Shown piece by piece: positions 22,677 through 34,026 of a stretch of DNA of 64,000 nucleotides. How positions within the stretch are numbered: position 1 is the stretch's first letter; each line of letters begins with the position of its first letter. The notes under the pieces were generated by a model. It was given only the letters and a program-made list of their open reading frames with translations. It had not been told where the DNA came from and did not search any database. The position numbers and the translations under genes are program-made. Source of the DNA: Sinotaia quadrata (lineage: Eukaryota > Mollusca > Gastropoda > Architaenioglossa > Viviparidae); the NCBI GenBank assembly GCA_028829895.1, contig CM054181.1, positions 31,590,857 through 31,654,856 of the forward strand, written 5' to 3'.

Positions 22677-24287
22677 TTATATCGCGGTTATGGCATGCCG
22701 GGATAATGCATCGGCACCCGAATTTTCTCGGCCCGCGATGTGTTCGACAACGAAGCTATACTCCTGTAGCAGGAGTGTCCATCTAGTTAGCCTAGCGTTA
22801 TCGTACATGCTAGTGCGCAGATATGTAAGCGGCTTATGATCGCACTGCAGGATGAATGGTTTAGAGTACAGATAAGCACTAAATTTCTTGAGTGCCCATA
22901 CGATTGCTAAGCACTCTTTTTCAATCGTAGAATACCGTGTCTCACGATCTAACAGTTTCTTAGACGCGTATGCTACCGGTAGGTATTCGTCATCTGTCTC
23001 TTGGAGAAGTATGGCACCGAGGCCTTCGTCTGATGCGTCGGTCCTGACAATAAATCTCTTGTCAAAGTCTGGTAACTGTAGGACGGGTTTACTGGTCAAG
23101 ATGTCCTTCACTTTTTCGAGGGCGGTGCTACACTCTGCCGTCCATCGTATTTTCGTAGGTTGTTTGTTCCCAGTTAAGTCCGTCAGTGGTTTAAGAAGCG
23201 TACTGAAGTTTGGGACAAATTTACGGTAGTACCCCACTAGCCCCAAAACTGCCCTGACCTGTTTCTTTGTAGTCGGTAAGGTCATGTCACGAATGGCTGC
23301 AGTTAAGTCTAGATTTGGGCCTATTTGTCCGTCACTTATGATATGGCCAAGAAACTCAATCTCCCGAAAGCCCGCGCGTACTTTGGAAGGTTTCACGGTC
23401 AATCTATGGCGCTCGAGAATGTCAAGTAGACCACCCACTGAGGATAAATGTTGGTCCCATGTTCCTGTTGCTACCAGTATGTCATCAAAGAAATTCAATG
23501 CGTCAACGCTCTCTAACGGTAATTTTCGCATGAAGCGCGCGAATGTTGCGGGTGCGTTCGCTAGTCCGAACGGTAGTCGGCAAAACTGAAATAAGCCTAG
23601 CGGGGTTGGAAAGGCTGTTTTTGGTCTGTCGTCAATAGCAACTGACAGTTGCCAGTACCCTTTGCACATGTCAAACTTTGAAAAGTAATGTGCCTTAGTT
23701 AGTTTTGCGAATAATTCGTCCTGATTTGGGATAGGTTCCGCATCGAATTCAGTTATCTCATTTAACTGTCTGTAGTCCACACAAAAACGAAGCGTACCGT
23801 CTTTCTTTTTAACTAAGACGACCGGTGATGAATATGGGGAGATTGACTGTTCAATCACGCCCTGTGTGCTCTCATATTTCTGTGGGTACTGTTTTAAGCG
23901 TATCGGTTTGTCACTTAAAAGTTTGATGCGGTGTTCAACCAAATCTGAGTGGCCCGGTTGGTCGGTGAATATGCGCGCGTGTCTGTGTAAGAGCTTTGAC
24001 ATTGCGTCGCGCTGTTCGACAGTTAAGTTCGAGTCAATCTCGACTTGATCGACTGTAACTGCGGAGTTAGGCTGGGTTTCGGCGGACATCATGTCTGTTC
24101 TGAAATTGGAGTCTTCCAATTGTATCAGTGCGACATTCACGCTTTGTATCTGTTCGTCGCTGCGTTCATAGTAACGCTTGAGCATATTTATGTGATAGGT
24201 TTTCTGCTTATTTCCTATCTGTATGCTGTAGTCGTTCTGCTTCACACGCTTAATAACGCGATAGGGTCCACGCCAGTGCATTTGCAT
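22677..24287 (-). CDS. Gypsy ORF2: integrase tail, reverse transcriptase, RNase H
   Basis: 536 codons, overlapping ORF1 by 46 nt in the -1 frame. Residues 5-12 (WRGPYRVI) are the GPY/F module that normally ends a Gypsy integrase. RT follows: CVDYRQLN near 169, catalytic D206 in SKFDMCKGYWQ, the LPFGLANAPATF block and the FFDDI box at 266-270. RNase H follows with D417 (RTDAS), E457 and D483. Between KQYP (about 132-135) and GVIEQSISPYSSP the usual spacer looks roughly ten residues short. The first Met may not be a true start, because the peptide upstream belongs to integrase. Expression would require frameshifting, or this copy has suffered an indel. Confidence 0.93.
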   Translation of the reverse strand: MQMHWRGPYRVIKRVKQNDYSIQIGNKQKTYHINMLKRYYERSDEQIQSVNVALIQLEDSNFRTDMMSAETQPNSAVTVDQVEIDSNLTVEQRDAMSKLLHRHARIFTDQPGHSDLVEHRIKLLSDKPIRLKQYPQKYESTQGVIEQSISPYSSPVVLVKKKDGTLRFCVDYRQLNEITEFDAEPIPNQDELFAKLTKAHYFSKFDMCKGYWQLSVAIDDRPKTAFPTPLGLFQFCRLPFGLANAPATFARFMRKLPLESVDALNFFDDILVATGTWDQHLSSVGGLLDILERHRLTVKPSKVRAGFREIEFLGHIISDGQIGPNLDLTAAIRDMTLPTTKKQVRAVLGLVGYYRKFVPNFSTLLKPLTDLTGNKQPTKIRWTAECSTALEKVKDILTSKPVLQLPDFDKRFIVRTDASDEGLGAILLQETDDEYLPVAYASKKLLDRETRYSTIEKECLAIVWALKKFSAYLYSKPFILQCDHKPLTYLRTSMYDNARLTRWTLLLQEYSFVVEHIAGRENSGADALSRHAITAI

Positions 24288-27262
24288 GCGGTTTTATGCG
24301 TGGGCCGCAAGAGTAACACGAGCTGACCTGGTTCGAGGTCACGTTCCACAGCCGTACGGTCAAAATTTCGCTTGTATCGGGGTTGTTTTTCGCGAATGTT
24401 TTCCTGTGCTAAGTGACATGTCTCGGTGAGATGTTGACGTAGTTCGGCTACGTACGTGTGAACATCTTTACCATCGGTCACAGTGTCTCCCTTGACCCAT
24501 GTTTCTTTAATTAGTTTAAGGGGACCACGAGGTTGTCTGCCGTATAGTAGTTGGAACGGTGAATAGCCCGTACTCTCTTGTGGGAGTTCGCGATACGCGA
24601 AGAGTAATGGTGCTAGAAAACGCGGCCACTGGTCGGGTTGTTCCGAGGCCATTTTAATTAACATTTTCTTTATTGTACCGTTGAAACGTTCAACGGCACC
24701 ATTAGACTGAGCGTGATATGGTGATGAGAACAACTGTTTACACGCCAGTAGACGCATTGTTTCAGCCATCATTGCTGAGGTGAATTGAGTGCCCTGGTCA
24801 CTCAATATCTCTCGGGGAACGCCCGTGCGAGAAAATACGTCTATTAAAGCGTCTGCGACTTCGATCGCTGTGATGCCCTTTAATGCGACCGCTTCTGGAT
24901 ATCGTGTTGCAAAATCCACGATTGTTAGGATATAGCGATATCCTCCTTCGGCCGCGGGAATGATTGGGCCAATAATGTCTACTGCGACTTTTAGGAATGG
25001 TTCCTCTACTGTTGGTACTATCTCGAGGGGAACTCGACTGACACGCCCTCGGTCAATATGTTGTTGACACTGCGTACATGTACGAACGTACGAGCGAACA
25101 TCCCTACTCAGGCCTGGCCAAAAAAAGTCCTCGCGAATCCGTTGTTCAGTGCGACGTGCGCCCTGATGTCCGGACATGATTGAGTCGTGTGCAAAGCTAA
25201 GAATCAGCGGTCTGAGTGGTGTAGGGGTAAATAAACACGTGGTGCTTCTAGTATCATTTTCCTTATAGTCGGTGCGCCGAAACGCTAGTCCGTCCTTCAG
25301 GAAATACGTAATTGTCGCGTACTTGCCGGATGTAATAGTGTTTTTCCGTGCCAGCTTTAGCATTGAGGACAAGCTTTTGTCCTCCTGCTGCAGGTGACTG
25401 AGTTGACTTGGGGTCAACTGCGGAAATGTATTCTCGACTATCTTTAGAGCTGGGGGTCCTTGTTTACTACGTTCCCGTTGTGCTCTAGTGGTTACGGGGA
25501 GAACAGGATAGATGCCATCAGTGTGTGCGTCACACTGACCGGGCGATAGTATGAATCCGAACTGCATGTCTCTTATTACTGCGGCGGTGACTGTACCGGA
25601 AAATACGGGTGACGTAACATGTACAGTGGCTCTTGGACATGTACTAAGGTGTCCCATAACACATCGAATGCGGACACTACCTCTTAGATACTGTTCAGGG
25701 CGTACAAGTTTAGCATTTATGCAGCTTATGGATGCACCTGTATCGACCAGTATTTTGACTCTTTGTCCGTTTACTGTAGCCTGTTGGGTCTTTAGAGTTG
25801 CACCTGTTTCAGTGCATACCTTTACATCACGTGGACTGGGACAGTTCTGAGAACTATGCCCCTTCCCTTTGCAAGTGTAACATGTCATAGGTGGAGAGTC
25901 ACGTGTGTGACGTCGTACGTCTTGTGACTTAGTATATGTCCGCTGTACCGGTTCGGGTTTTTCCGATTTCGTCATCGGTCGGTTCGGTTTCGGTGTATAC
26001 TTCTGCCGATTTGTAAGAGGAGGGCGTGGTGCACTCCTCGTAATTACCGGATCAGGGTAATCATTATACGTGTCTGCTAACTTCAACATATCACTGAAGT
26101 TAGTCGGAGGATTTCGCTGCAAATATGTCGTCATTGCAGGCGGAGCAATATGGAGAAATTGATCTCTTAATATCAAATCAAATAGGCCCTCATATGTCTT
26201 CCTGATGTCTGTCAAATCAATCCATCTATCAAGATAATGGCGTAACCGGGTACCGAAGGCTTGCATGGTGTCATTAGCTTTGGGTATGGCCCTCCTAAAC
26301 ATTTTTCGAAAGCCTTCTGCTGTACATTGAAAAGTACGCATCAAACCCGTTTTGAGATCTGCATAAGTAATAGCGGGATCGCGCGTTAGATCAGTAAATG
26401 CGCGCGAGCTTTCACCTTGGAGTATTTGACCGAGTTGTTGTTTCTTTTCAATGTCAGTGTAATTAAAGTTGGCAATGAAACTGTCAAAGCGTGTCAAAAA
26501 CTCGTCAATCGTCTCGACTTCAGGGTTGAAGAAAGCTAGCCGTGTACGGGGTTTATTTAATTCGGCCTGTTGCTTAGCAGTCCCATCTAACAACTTCTCT
26601 CTAGCTGTTACCTCTTGCTTAGCTAATTCAAGCTGTTCCTGATGTGCTCTAGCTTTTAACTTAAGCTTTCTCTCTTCTACTTCCTGCCTTTTATCTTCTA
26701 AATCCCTAGCAGACTGAATCTTTAATAACTCTATTTCTCTTGCCTCTTTCGCTCTTTTTTCCTCTAGCTCATTTTTCCTATCCTCTAGTTCTCTAGCCTC
26801 TCTCGATCTTTTCTCCTCTAGCTCTCTCAAAGTTTGCATCTCTAAATCCTTAGCTACCTGTCTCTTTTCTTCTAGCTCTATAGCTTCTTTCGATCTTTTT
26901 TCTTCTAGCTCTCTCAGAGTTTGCATCTCTAGATGTTTAGCTATCTGTCTCTTATCTTCTAGCTCTATAGCCTCTTTCGATCTTTTCTCCTCTAGCTCTC
27001 TCACCTCTTTCGCTCTTTTTTCCTCTAGCTCTCTCAGGTTTTGCATCTCTAGCTGTTTAGCTAACTGTCTCTTATCTTCTAGCTCTACAGCCTCTTTCGA
27101 TCTTTTTTCTTCTAGCTCTCTCACCTCTTTCGCCTCATTTTCTTTCGCAACATACCATTTAGCTATCTCCTCATCCACATATTTCTTTAACTCGGCTTTC
27201 TCATACCCGAATTCTCTACCCATAGCCATGAGTTCTTTCTTTATGTTTACTAGCTCGGCCAT
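24242..27262 (-). CDS. Gypsy ORF1: Gag-protease-integrase polyprotein
   Basis: 1006 codons from ATG. Residues about 40-230 are a charged coiled coil built of near-identical ELEEKRSKEA-type units. Residues about 240-400 resemble a Gypsy capsid. A CCHC zinc knuckle is at 461-474 (C-X2-C-X4-H-X4-C). An aspartic protease has LVDTGAS (DTG at 507-509). The integrase HHCC zinc site is at H692, H699, C729 and C732, and the core triad is D762, D822 and E858, with exactly 35 residues between the last two. The ORF stops inside the integrase C-terminal module; the continuing GPY/F motif lies in the next ORF in the -1 frame. It packages and integrates element DNA. Confidence 0.95.
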   Translation of the reverse strand: MAELVNIKKELMAMGREFGYEKAELKKYVDEEIAKWYVAKENEAKEVRELEEKRSKEAVELEDKRQLAKQLEMQNLRELEEKRAKEVRELEEKRSKEAIELEDKRQIAKHLEMQTLRELEEKRSKEAIELEEKRQVAKDLEMQTLRELEEKRSREARELEDRKNELEEKRAKEAREIELLKIQSARDLEDKRQEVEERKLKLKARAHQEQLELAKQEVTAREKLLDGTAKQQAELNKPRTRLAFFNPEVETIDEFLTRFDSFIANFNYTDIEKKQQLGQILQGESSRAFTDLTRDPAITYADLKTGLMRTFQCTAEGFRKMFRRAIPKANDTMQAFGTRLRHYLDRWIDLTDIRKTYEGLFDLILRDQFLHIAPPAMTTYLQRNPPTNFSDMLKLADTYNDYPDPVITRSAPRPPLTNRQKYTPKPNRPMTKSEKPEPVQRTYTKSQDVRRHTRDSPPMTCYTCKGKGHSSQNCPSPRDVKVCTETGATLKTQQATVNGQRVKILVDTGASISCINAKLVRPEQYLRGSVRIRCVMGHLSTCPRATVHVTSPVFSGTVTAAVIRDMQFGFILSPGQCDAHTDGIYPVLPVTTRAQRERSKQGPPALKIVENTFPQLTPSQLSHLQQEDKSLSSMLKLARKNTITSGKYATITYFLKDGLAFRRTDYKENDTRSTTCLFTPTPLRPLILSFAHDSIMSGHQGARRTEQRIREDFFWPGLSRDVRSYVRTCTQCQQHIDRGRVSRVPLEIVPTVEEPFLKVAVDIIGPIIPAAEGGYRYILTIVDFATRYPEAVALKGITAIEVADALIDVFSRTGVPREILSDQGTQFTSAMMAETMRLLACKQLFSSPYHAQSNGAVERFNGTIKKMLIKMASEQPDQWPRFLAPLLFAYRELPQESTGYSPFQLLYGRQPRGPLKLIKETWVKGDTVTDGKDVHTYVAELRQHLTETCHLAQENIREKQPRYKRNFDRTAVERDLEPGQLVLLLRPTHKTACKCTGVDPIALLSV

Positions 27263-27695
27263 TTTTAAAATTGCTAGTTATCACGAGTATGGATAAAGTG
27301 ACTTAGAATATTCGCGGGATTTTGACCTCTGTCGGTCACAAGTGGTGCAATGGTGTGCGTATGAACACCAGCCACCACGTGATTAGGATTATGACAAACA
27401 CGAATAAAAGAAATCCTAATCGCAAATTTGCAAAGTTAGCAAAACAACAGTTGCTATGTAGCGTACAAAATATCGATCTATGTACGTCTAAACACGAGTC
27501 GGTACGCGTTAACGATAATAGCGTAAAGATTATAAAACTTATTTCAACACAATAATAATAAGTCTTATCAAAATCCAGTTCACCTAAGTCTCAATAGCAA
27601 AGCCCTAACATGCAATAAACAATGCATAATGGTGATGAGATAGAAAAGCAGGAAAGAGATGACACTTTCTTACAACAACACAATTTACCTTGTCA
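27263..27695 (-). other. Element leader (5' untranslated region)
   Basis: 433 bp between the primer-binding site and the ORF1 ATG. No separate ORF on the element's coding strand; presumably holds packaging signals, none of which can be read directly. Confidence 0.6.
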
Positions 27696-27715
27696 GATCA
27701 CGTCAGTGGTCACCA
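27696..27715 (-). promoter_or_regulatory. Primer-binding site (tRNA-Trp-like)
   Basis: Two bases after the 5' LTR the minus strand reads TGGTGACCACTGACGTGATC. It starts with TGG, complementary to a tRNA CCA end. Animal tRNA-Trp primers give TGGTGACC..GACGTGAT, so tRNA-Trp is the best guess, to be tested against the host tRNA set. Confidence 0.75.
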
Positions 27716-27717
27716 GA

Positions 27718-29429
27718 TGTCACAAAACGGGTGGCTCGTTACAAGCCGACCCGAGCTGAAGTTAGAGATGCAAGGGGTGAAGTCTATTTTTGGCCTGCTC
27801 CGGTGCACCTCCAAGAAAAGCCCGTGACGTGTGCCAGTACTACGTCGCGTCAAGTTGTTACATAGACACACATGACATACACCATTGATGTTTGGGTGGG
27901 GCCCAATTTATTAATGTCATGCCAAGGAACGTTTTATTGGCGGTGTGTGTTGTGAGTGTGTATCATAAATGTGAATAAATGGACGAACAGACGAACGGTG
28001 CAAAACAATAGTACAATTCTTTCGTCCCTCTCAAAAATTATGAATAACAAGAGAGTTGAAAGATGTTTAAATCAGGTTATTTATTTCCCGATTTAAAAGG
28101 GGCACTACTCTTTCGCACAGTGATTAATCATTCATTCAACTTTCCAATGTCATACACTCTGTGGGAAATAAGGGGAGATGAAAATGATGAAATTCAAAAT
28201 ATAAAATAAAAATTAATTACACAATTCTTATGCGGCAAATGTGGCCGCTTTAACAATAGTTGACATGTAAAATAAGCATTACTTTTTAACATTAAAGTTC
28301 TTATTTTGCAAACGATATAATAGTGTTCATTTTCTCAGAGTCCTAGAGTTAAGTAGGTGCGCGTTAGCCGTGCTAATTATTACTCACTATTAATGTCAGA
28401 GTTCCAAGGAGATGACGTAATCTCACACGTCACTTATAAGCGGCACTTCAAAGTGAAGATAGGACGCAATTGAGGCGTCGCATTACAGGTGAAGATTCTG
28501 CAGAATCTAGGCACCACTTTCAGATTATCACTGGGGAGAAATCTGAAATTTAGCTGACTGTTGTCGGCCTCGATAACTGTCGTTGGAAACGGACACCCCA
28601 ACGACGTTTAGCATTATCGGGTAGAGTCGTCCAGTGGGATGTGTCGTCGCATTACATTGAGTGTAGAAATCCGGATATGTATTTCCGGCGCTAGCCTTCT
28701 CAAAAGCGGGATAGACTGCCAAACGAACTCAGACAGGGGGAATACAAAATTGATCCCTCGTGTCGTTAACTGCATACAACCAGCGTCGCATGCATCGGGT
28801 TTTCTTTGACAGCGAACTTTCCACTTTGCCAAAAGTTATACTGAGCAATTTTGCCTCGTTACTCAATATATGGCATCAGACGGATGGAAAACGGATGGAA
28901 AGAGATTATTGCAGCTTTCCTTTATGAAATCTCTGTACATGAGATAATTCATACGTGAAGTTAGACTGGCTTCAGACGAATCGACGTTTTCAACATTGAG
29001 AGTAAAATCTTCATTTTGTCTCTTATATAGCTTTCACTGAAGGTTTCCAAAACTTCCAGAAGCTATGCCGTGTGACATGATTTTTGCCTTGGATATATAG
29101 TGGTAATCGTGATGCACGCTTTTCTGTGGTCAATTCTAATGCGCACTGGCCATTTGGCTCGTCAACAACATGTGACTCGTACTGCGCAGTTGTCCCAATT
29201 TATTTAATATACATATTCTTCATAAACTAATATATATATTCAATATGATAATTGACACACACTGCGTCACGAACGTCTGTCTACTAAAGAGATCTTAGGT
29301 GACCGTTACTGGAAGTTACATGCTACATACGAGAAATAACAAAACTCGGATTACTTCAATTAGTTTTGTTAGCGGTTTTTTTTTTAAAATGAAATAAAAT
29401 ATAATTTCTGTCCCTCATTTCCTGTGACA
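27718..29429 (-). repeat. 5' LTR of the Gypsy element
   Basis: 1712 bp, the element's promoter-bearing end because transcription is leftward. Same ends as the 3' LTR. I did not identify a specific TATA box or polyadenylation site with confidence. Confidence 0.96.
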
Positions 29430-29434
29430 ATCAG
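29430..29434. other. Target site duplication, right copy (ATCAG)
   Basis: Exact match of the left copy; the empty site would read ...ggtac ATCAG ctaatg.... Confidence 0.92.
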
Positions 29435-30832
29435 CTAATGTATATGTTGGTGTGTCATCGAGTAATAACCCAAATCTTTGGCATATTCGTGGAAGATATG
29501 TCAAGCTGTCCGGCTGTTGCTCGTATTAGAAGAGAGTCGATAACCAATATTTGACATGAAGAGCTATCGAATTATGTCAGAACCGAAGTTTAAGGAAAGG
29601 ACAAAGTTAGACAAGGATGATAAAGAAAGAACAGAAATGGAAGAGACAGCTGAAGCATGCAAACCCTAAGACGATCATGATCTTAGATATATTTTTTGGA
29701 ATGTTGTTTATTTTACATTGGGTTAGGTTACTTATGATTGATGAGAAACTTGTTCAACCAATGGAAAGAATGATTTGATGAGGTTGGATCATTAGGTTAA
29801 GAATTTAATGTATTAGAGGTCGATTTGTGGTCAAATATGATCGCCGACCAGTTGCATTTTTGAGCCAGAATGAATTTATATGATCACCAGGTTGTGATAT
29901 TTCTAATAGTATGTTGATTCTGACACCCACATAATTTGTGAGCTTTTTTACTCCCGATTAAAAACGTTTAAGCTGAGGGGTGTGATGATCGAATCGTGGG
30001 GCAAATTATGCCTTTATGTTCTATTATTTCTTTTTCTACATTAATAATCTGTAATTGGTAGTTACTAGTTACATCTGATCGCTGCTTAGCGATTATGCAA
30101 TCTGCCATACCTACATATGCTACACACAGTAAAGGATTGTGGTCAAATTCATTGATCATGCATAAGGTAATGTAATCATAGAGTCAACAACTACACAGTC
30201 TTAGTCTTGGAGCTCACTCAGCAGCATTCATTGTTCTCTTATAAACTCATTTATAAGTTCTCTCATACAAACGAACCAAATAACCACCCTACACCACTTC
30301 ATGGTCGTGATTATGAATTATATCTAATTATAAACACTAATTGTAGTAATTGAATTGTACGCTATATGTACCAATGTAATCTTATGTTATTTCTTGTTGA
30401 ATACATTGTTGACAGTTAGATCACTCGTGTTAGTGTGATTCACTTACATGTTATATGTTGTAGTCTGTCACCTGTATTAACTTACTATCCTAGCTGTGTA
30501 TATCAGGGGGCTTGAGCTATCTTTTAGAACTATCACTCTTCTTTTCTACATTATCTATCATTCATATTTCTAACATATGTGGACAGTCAGAAGTGTGTTT
30601 TGGGGATTAGTCTAAGATTACAGGCAGCCTGGAGTGGTGGAGAACCAACATCTTGTCCATCTCACAGCAAAAACGTCACAGTAGCAACATCTAGAGTATC
30701 ACTCACACTTCAAGGACAATCAACCAACAATGAGAATAGACAGAAATGAAAGGAAGAACAGGAATGAAATTAGCGAGCCTACAAAGAGTTATATCACTTT
30801 ACTTTGATATTCATAGAACACTACACGAAATT
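29435..30832. other. Gene A intron, nothing recognised
   Basis: Continuation of the pre-insertion intron. Short ORFs such as 29968-30159 show no domain. Confidence 0.5.
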
Positions 30833-30885
30833 ACACACACACACACACACACACGCACGCACGCACGCACGCACGCAGGCACACA
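30833..30885. repeat. (CA)n(CGCA)n microsatellite
   Basis: About 24 bp of CA repeats followed by cgca tetranucleotides. Confidence 0.95.
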
Positions 30886-31492
30886 AAAACGCACAGAGTG
30901 AGAGAGACACAATCAAATGCAAGTTTTGTTTCACTTCAAATTATATGCATTTAATGTGTTTTGTTAATATGGCAAATAAAGGAAAAACTAGATAAAGGTT
31001 CCCCTTGGTGTAAGGAGTACTCGAATAATAATGAGTTAATTAACTGTTTGCTGTGACAGAGTTCTTTGACGGTATCTTTAAGCCTGACTTATCTGTATGT
31101 AATGATCAATTGCTAACAGATGTGTCGCGTTGGACCGTTGAGTGGCTAGCGCTAGATAGGGGTCTGTTCCCTCATCTCTTCAGCAGCTCGCTTGGTTGCT
31201 GGCAGTAAAGTAGCTCAAAACATCACACTAACATTATGAACAGACAAGCCGAACCACACTGTACAGCTAAATAAAGTAAATGTTGACACTAAATATTGTA
31301 TACAGTGCAGAAAAGGCAATACACTATAACACGTATTTTTTAGTTAAAATGTTCAACCAAAGACACGAAATACAGATCCGCAAAGAGCTAAAAAAAAAAT
31401 TCGTAGCTGACAGGAGTACGAAAATTGTTCGAGACACGCATCACGGATCCCTAACCCCACAACTCCACTCCACTGAGATCTTCCTCAGCGAG

Positions 31493-32620
<1,128 letters not shown>

Positions 32621-33930
32621 AGTGCGTTCGTTCCACCTACAACGCATTTATTCACCACCAGCTCTACTTTCATCCATCGGACCGCCGGGACGAGAGTCAT
32701 GTCTAAGCGTCAAACCAGACAAGCCAGCACCAGCTGGCCAGCCGAAAATGAAGGGGGTATATAAAAAGTTACCCCTTACACCTTCCCTCTCGAAACTGAA
32801 AATGAAGAACTTAAAAATAATTTTACTCATCTACTGTGGACCCTCTTCCATACCAAAACGGAAGATGAAAACACCACAAGACAAGAAGCCACCATATGCG
32901 CTCTGAGTCTCCACCAGATTTTAAACGAACATCTGACAATGGAGCCGAAAAATACTACATCAACAGACTGCTAAACACAGACAAACAGTATCTGGAAAAA
33001 ACACGCTCTACACAAACGGAAGAGTAAACAAGATGGGCTTTCAACCAAACCCTTACCACCATCGCAGGGAACAAGTAAAGCCAAACTTCCACCACCACTT
33101 CAGAAAGGAGAGAGACAAAAACTATGAACGACAAATGACGACGATGACGACAAACCAAAAAACACCGGGAAACAATCAAACAAGCAAAAAACGAAGAAAG
33201 ACAAAAAGGAAAATTGTTCTAAATCAGATGACCCTCCAAAAGAAGACAGACCAACAGAACTAGCAGTAGCCATCGCTCCTGCACTCTCACCACTACTCGA
33301 GTCACCACCAAGAGCAGCTACAACAACCACGACGAACACAACAGAGGACCAAACCATCCACACAGAACAAAGCCACAAAATGAAACGACGGCGCCCACCA
33401 CCAGGCATCAGACGACAGGAACCACAGCACGAACAGGAACTGCAAAAACAACAGCATCAATGCCACCACCGACGGCACAGACAACAATGGCAAAGGCGCA
33501 GTGAGTATCAGTGCATGCAGTGGGGTTTTTACAACCACCCCATTGCTGATATGATGCAACTGATGCTAGACCATCTATACTGGCCACCAGCACACATCTA
33601 AGGACGTCAGGAACAACAACAACAACAGCGCCGACAACAATAACAGCGCCCAAACCACTAAGCAGGAAAGGGGGATTGAAGATCCTGTGCACACATGCAT
33701 GCAAGTACAGACTTGGTGTTTTTCTAGCCTGGTCTCTGTAAAATACCCCCCACACCACAACAACAAAGGTTATTTAGTCAACGGAACTCCGGACTAAAGC
33801 CTACCTCCACCGACCAGACAGGCAGACATGCAGCACAGCGATCATCACCAACGACATGCACTGACATACACTACATCTACTCGACACAGAACCACACCTC
33901 GACCTCTCCAGAAACAAGTGAGGAGAGGAA
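32621..33930 (+). pseudogene. A/C-rich stretch with broken reading frames, possibly a decayed element ORF
   Basis: The plus strand is markedly poor in T and rich in A and C. It carries successive open segments (32622-32906, 33033-33263, 33380-33601) in shifting frames with Lys/Arg/Pro/Gln/His-rich products. This is how a basic Gag- or ORF1-like protein gene might look after decay, but no zinc knuckle or RT motif was seen. Minus-strand ORFs here look like shadows. Confidence 0.3.
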
Positions 33931-33993
33931 GTTTCCCCAGAGGGACCTCCAAAGCTGAAAATATCTAAGATAAAAGGCTTCCCGCATCCACTG

Positions 33994-33999
<6 letters not shown>

Positions 34000-34026
<27 letters not shown>
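34000..34026. repeat. (GA)n microsatellite
   Basis: Short GA run in the intron. Confidence 0.9.

Larger units (their letters stand above)
20836..29429 (-). mobile_element. Full-length Ty3/Gypsy LTR retrotransposon with Gmr1-like gene order
   Basis: An 8594-bp element on the minus strand, flanked by ATCAG at 20831-20835 and 29430-29434. It has two 1712-bp LTRs starting TGTCACA and ending TGTGACA, a primer-binding site, a polypurine tract and two overlapping ORFs. Domain order along the element is gag, protease, integrase, reverse transcriptase, RNase H. Ordinary Gypsy elements place integrase last; integrase before RT is the hallmark of the Gmr1 group. It sits in a gene A intron in the same orientation as the gene. 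The near-identical LTRs imply a recent insertion. Whether this copy is active is doubtful because pol is split between frames. Confidence 0.93.

Noticed and set aside
22888..23589. Plus-strand ORFs of about 100 codons over the pol region
   Set aside because: Antisense shadows of the reverse transcriptase and RNase H frame.
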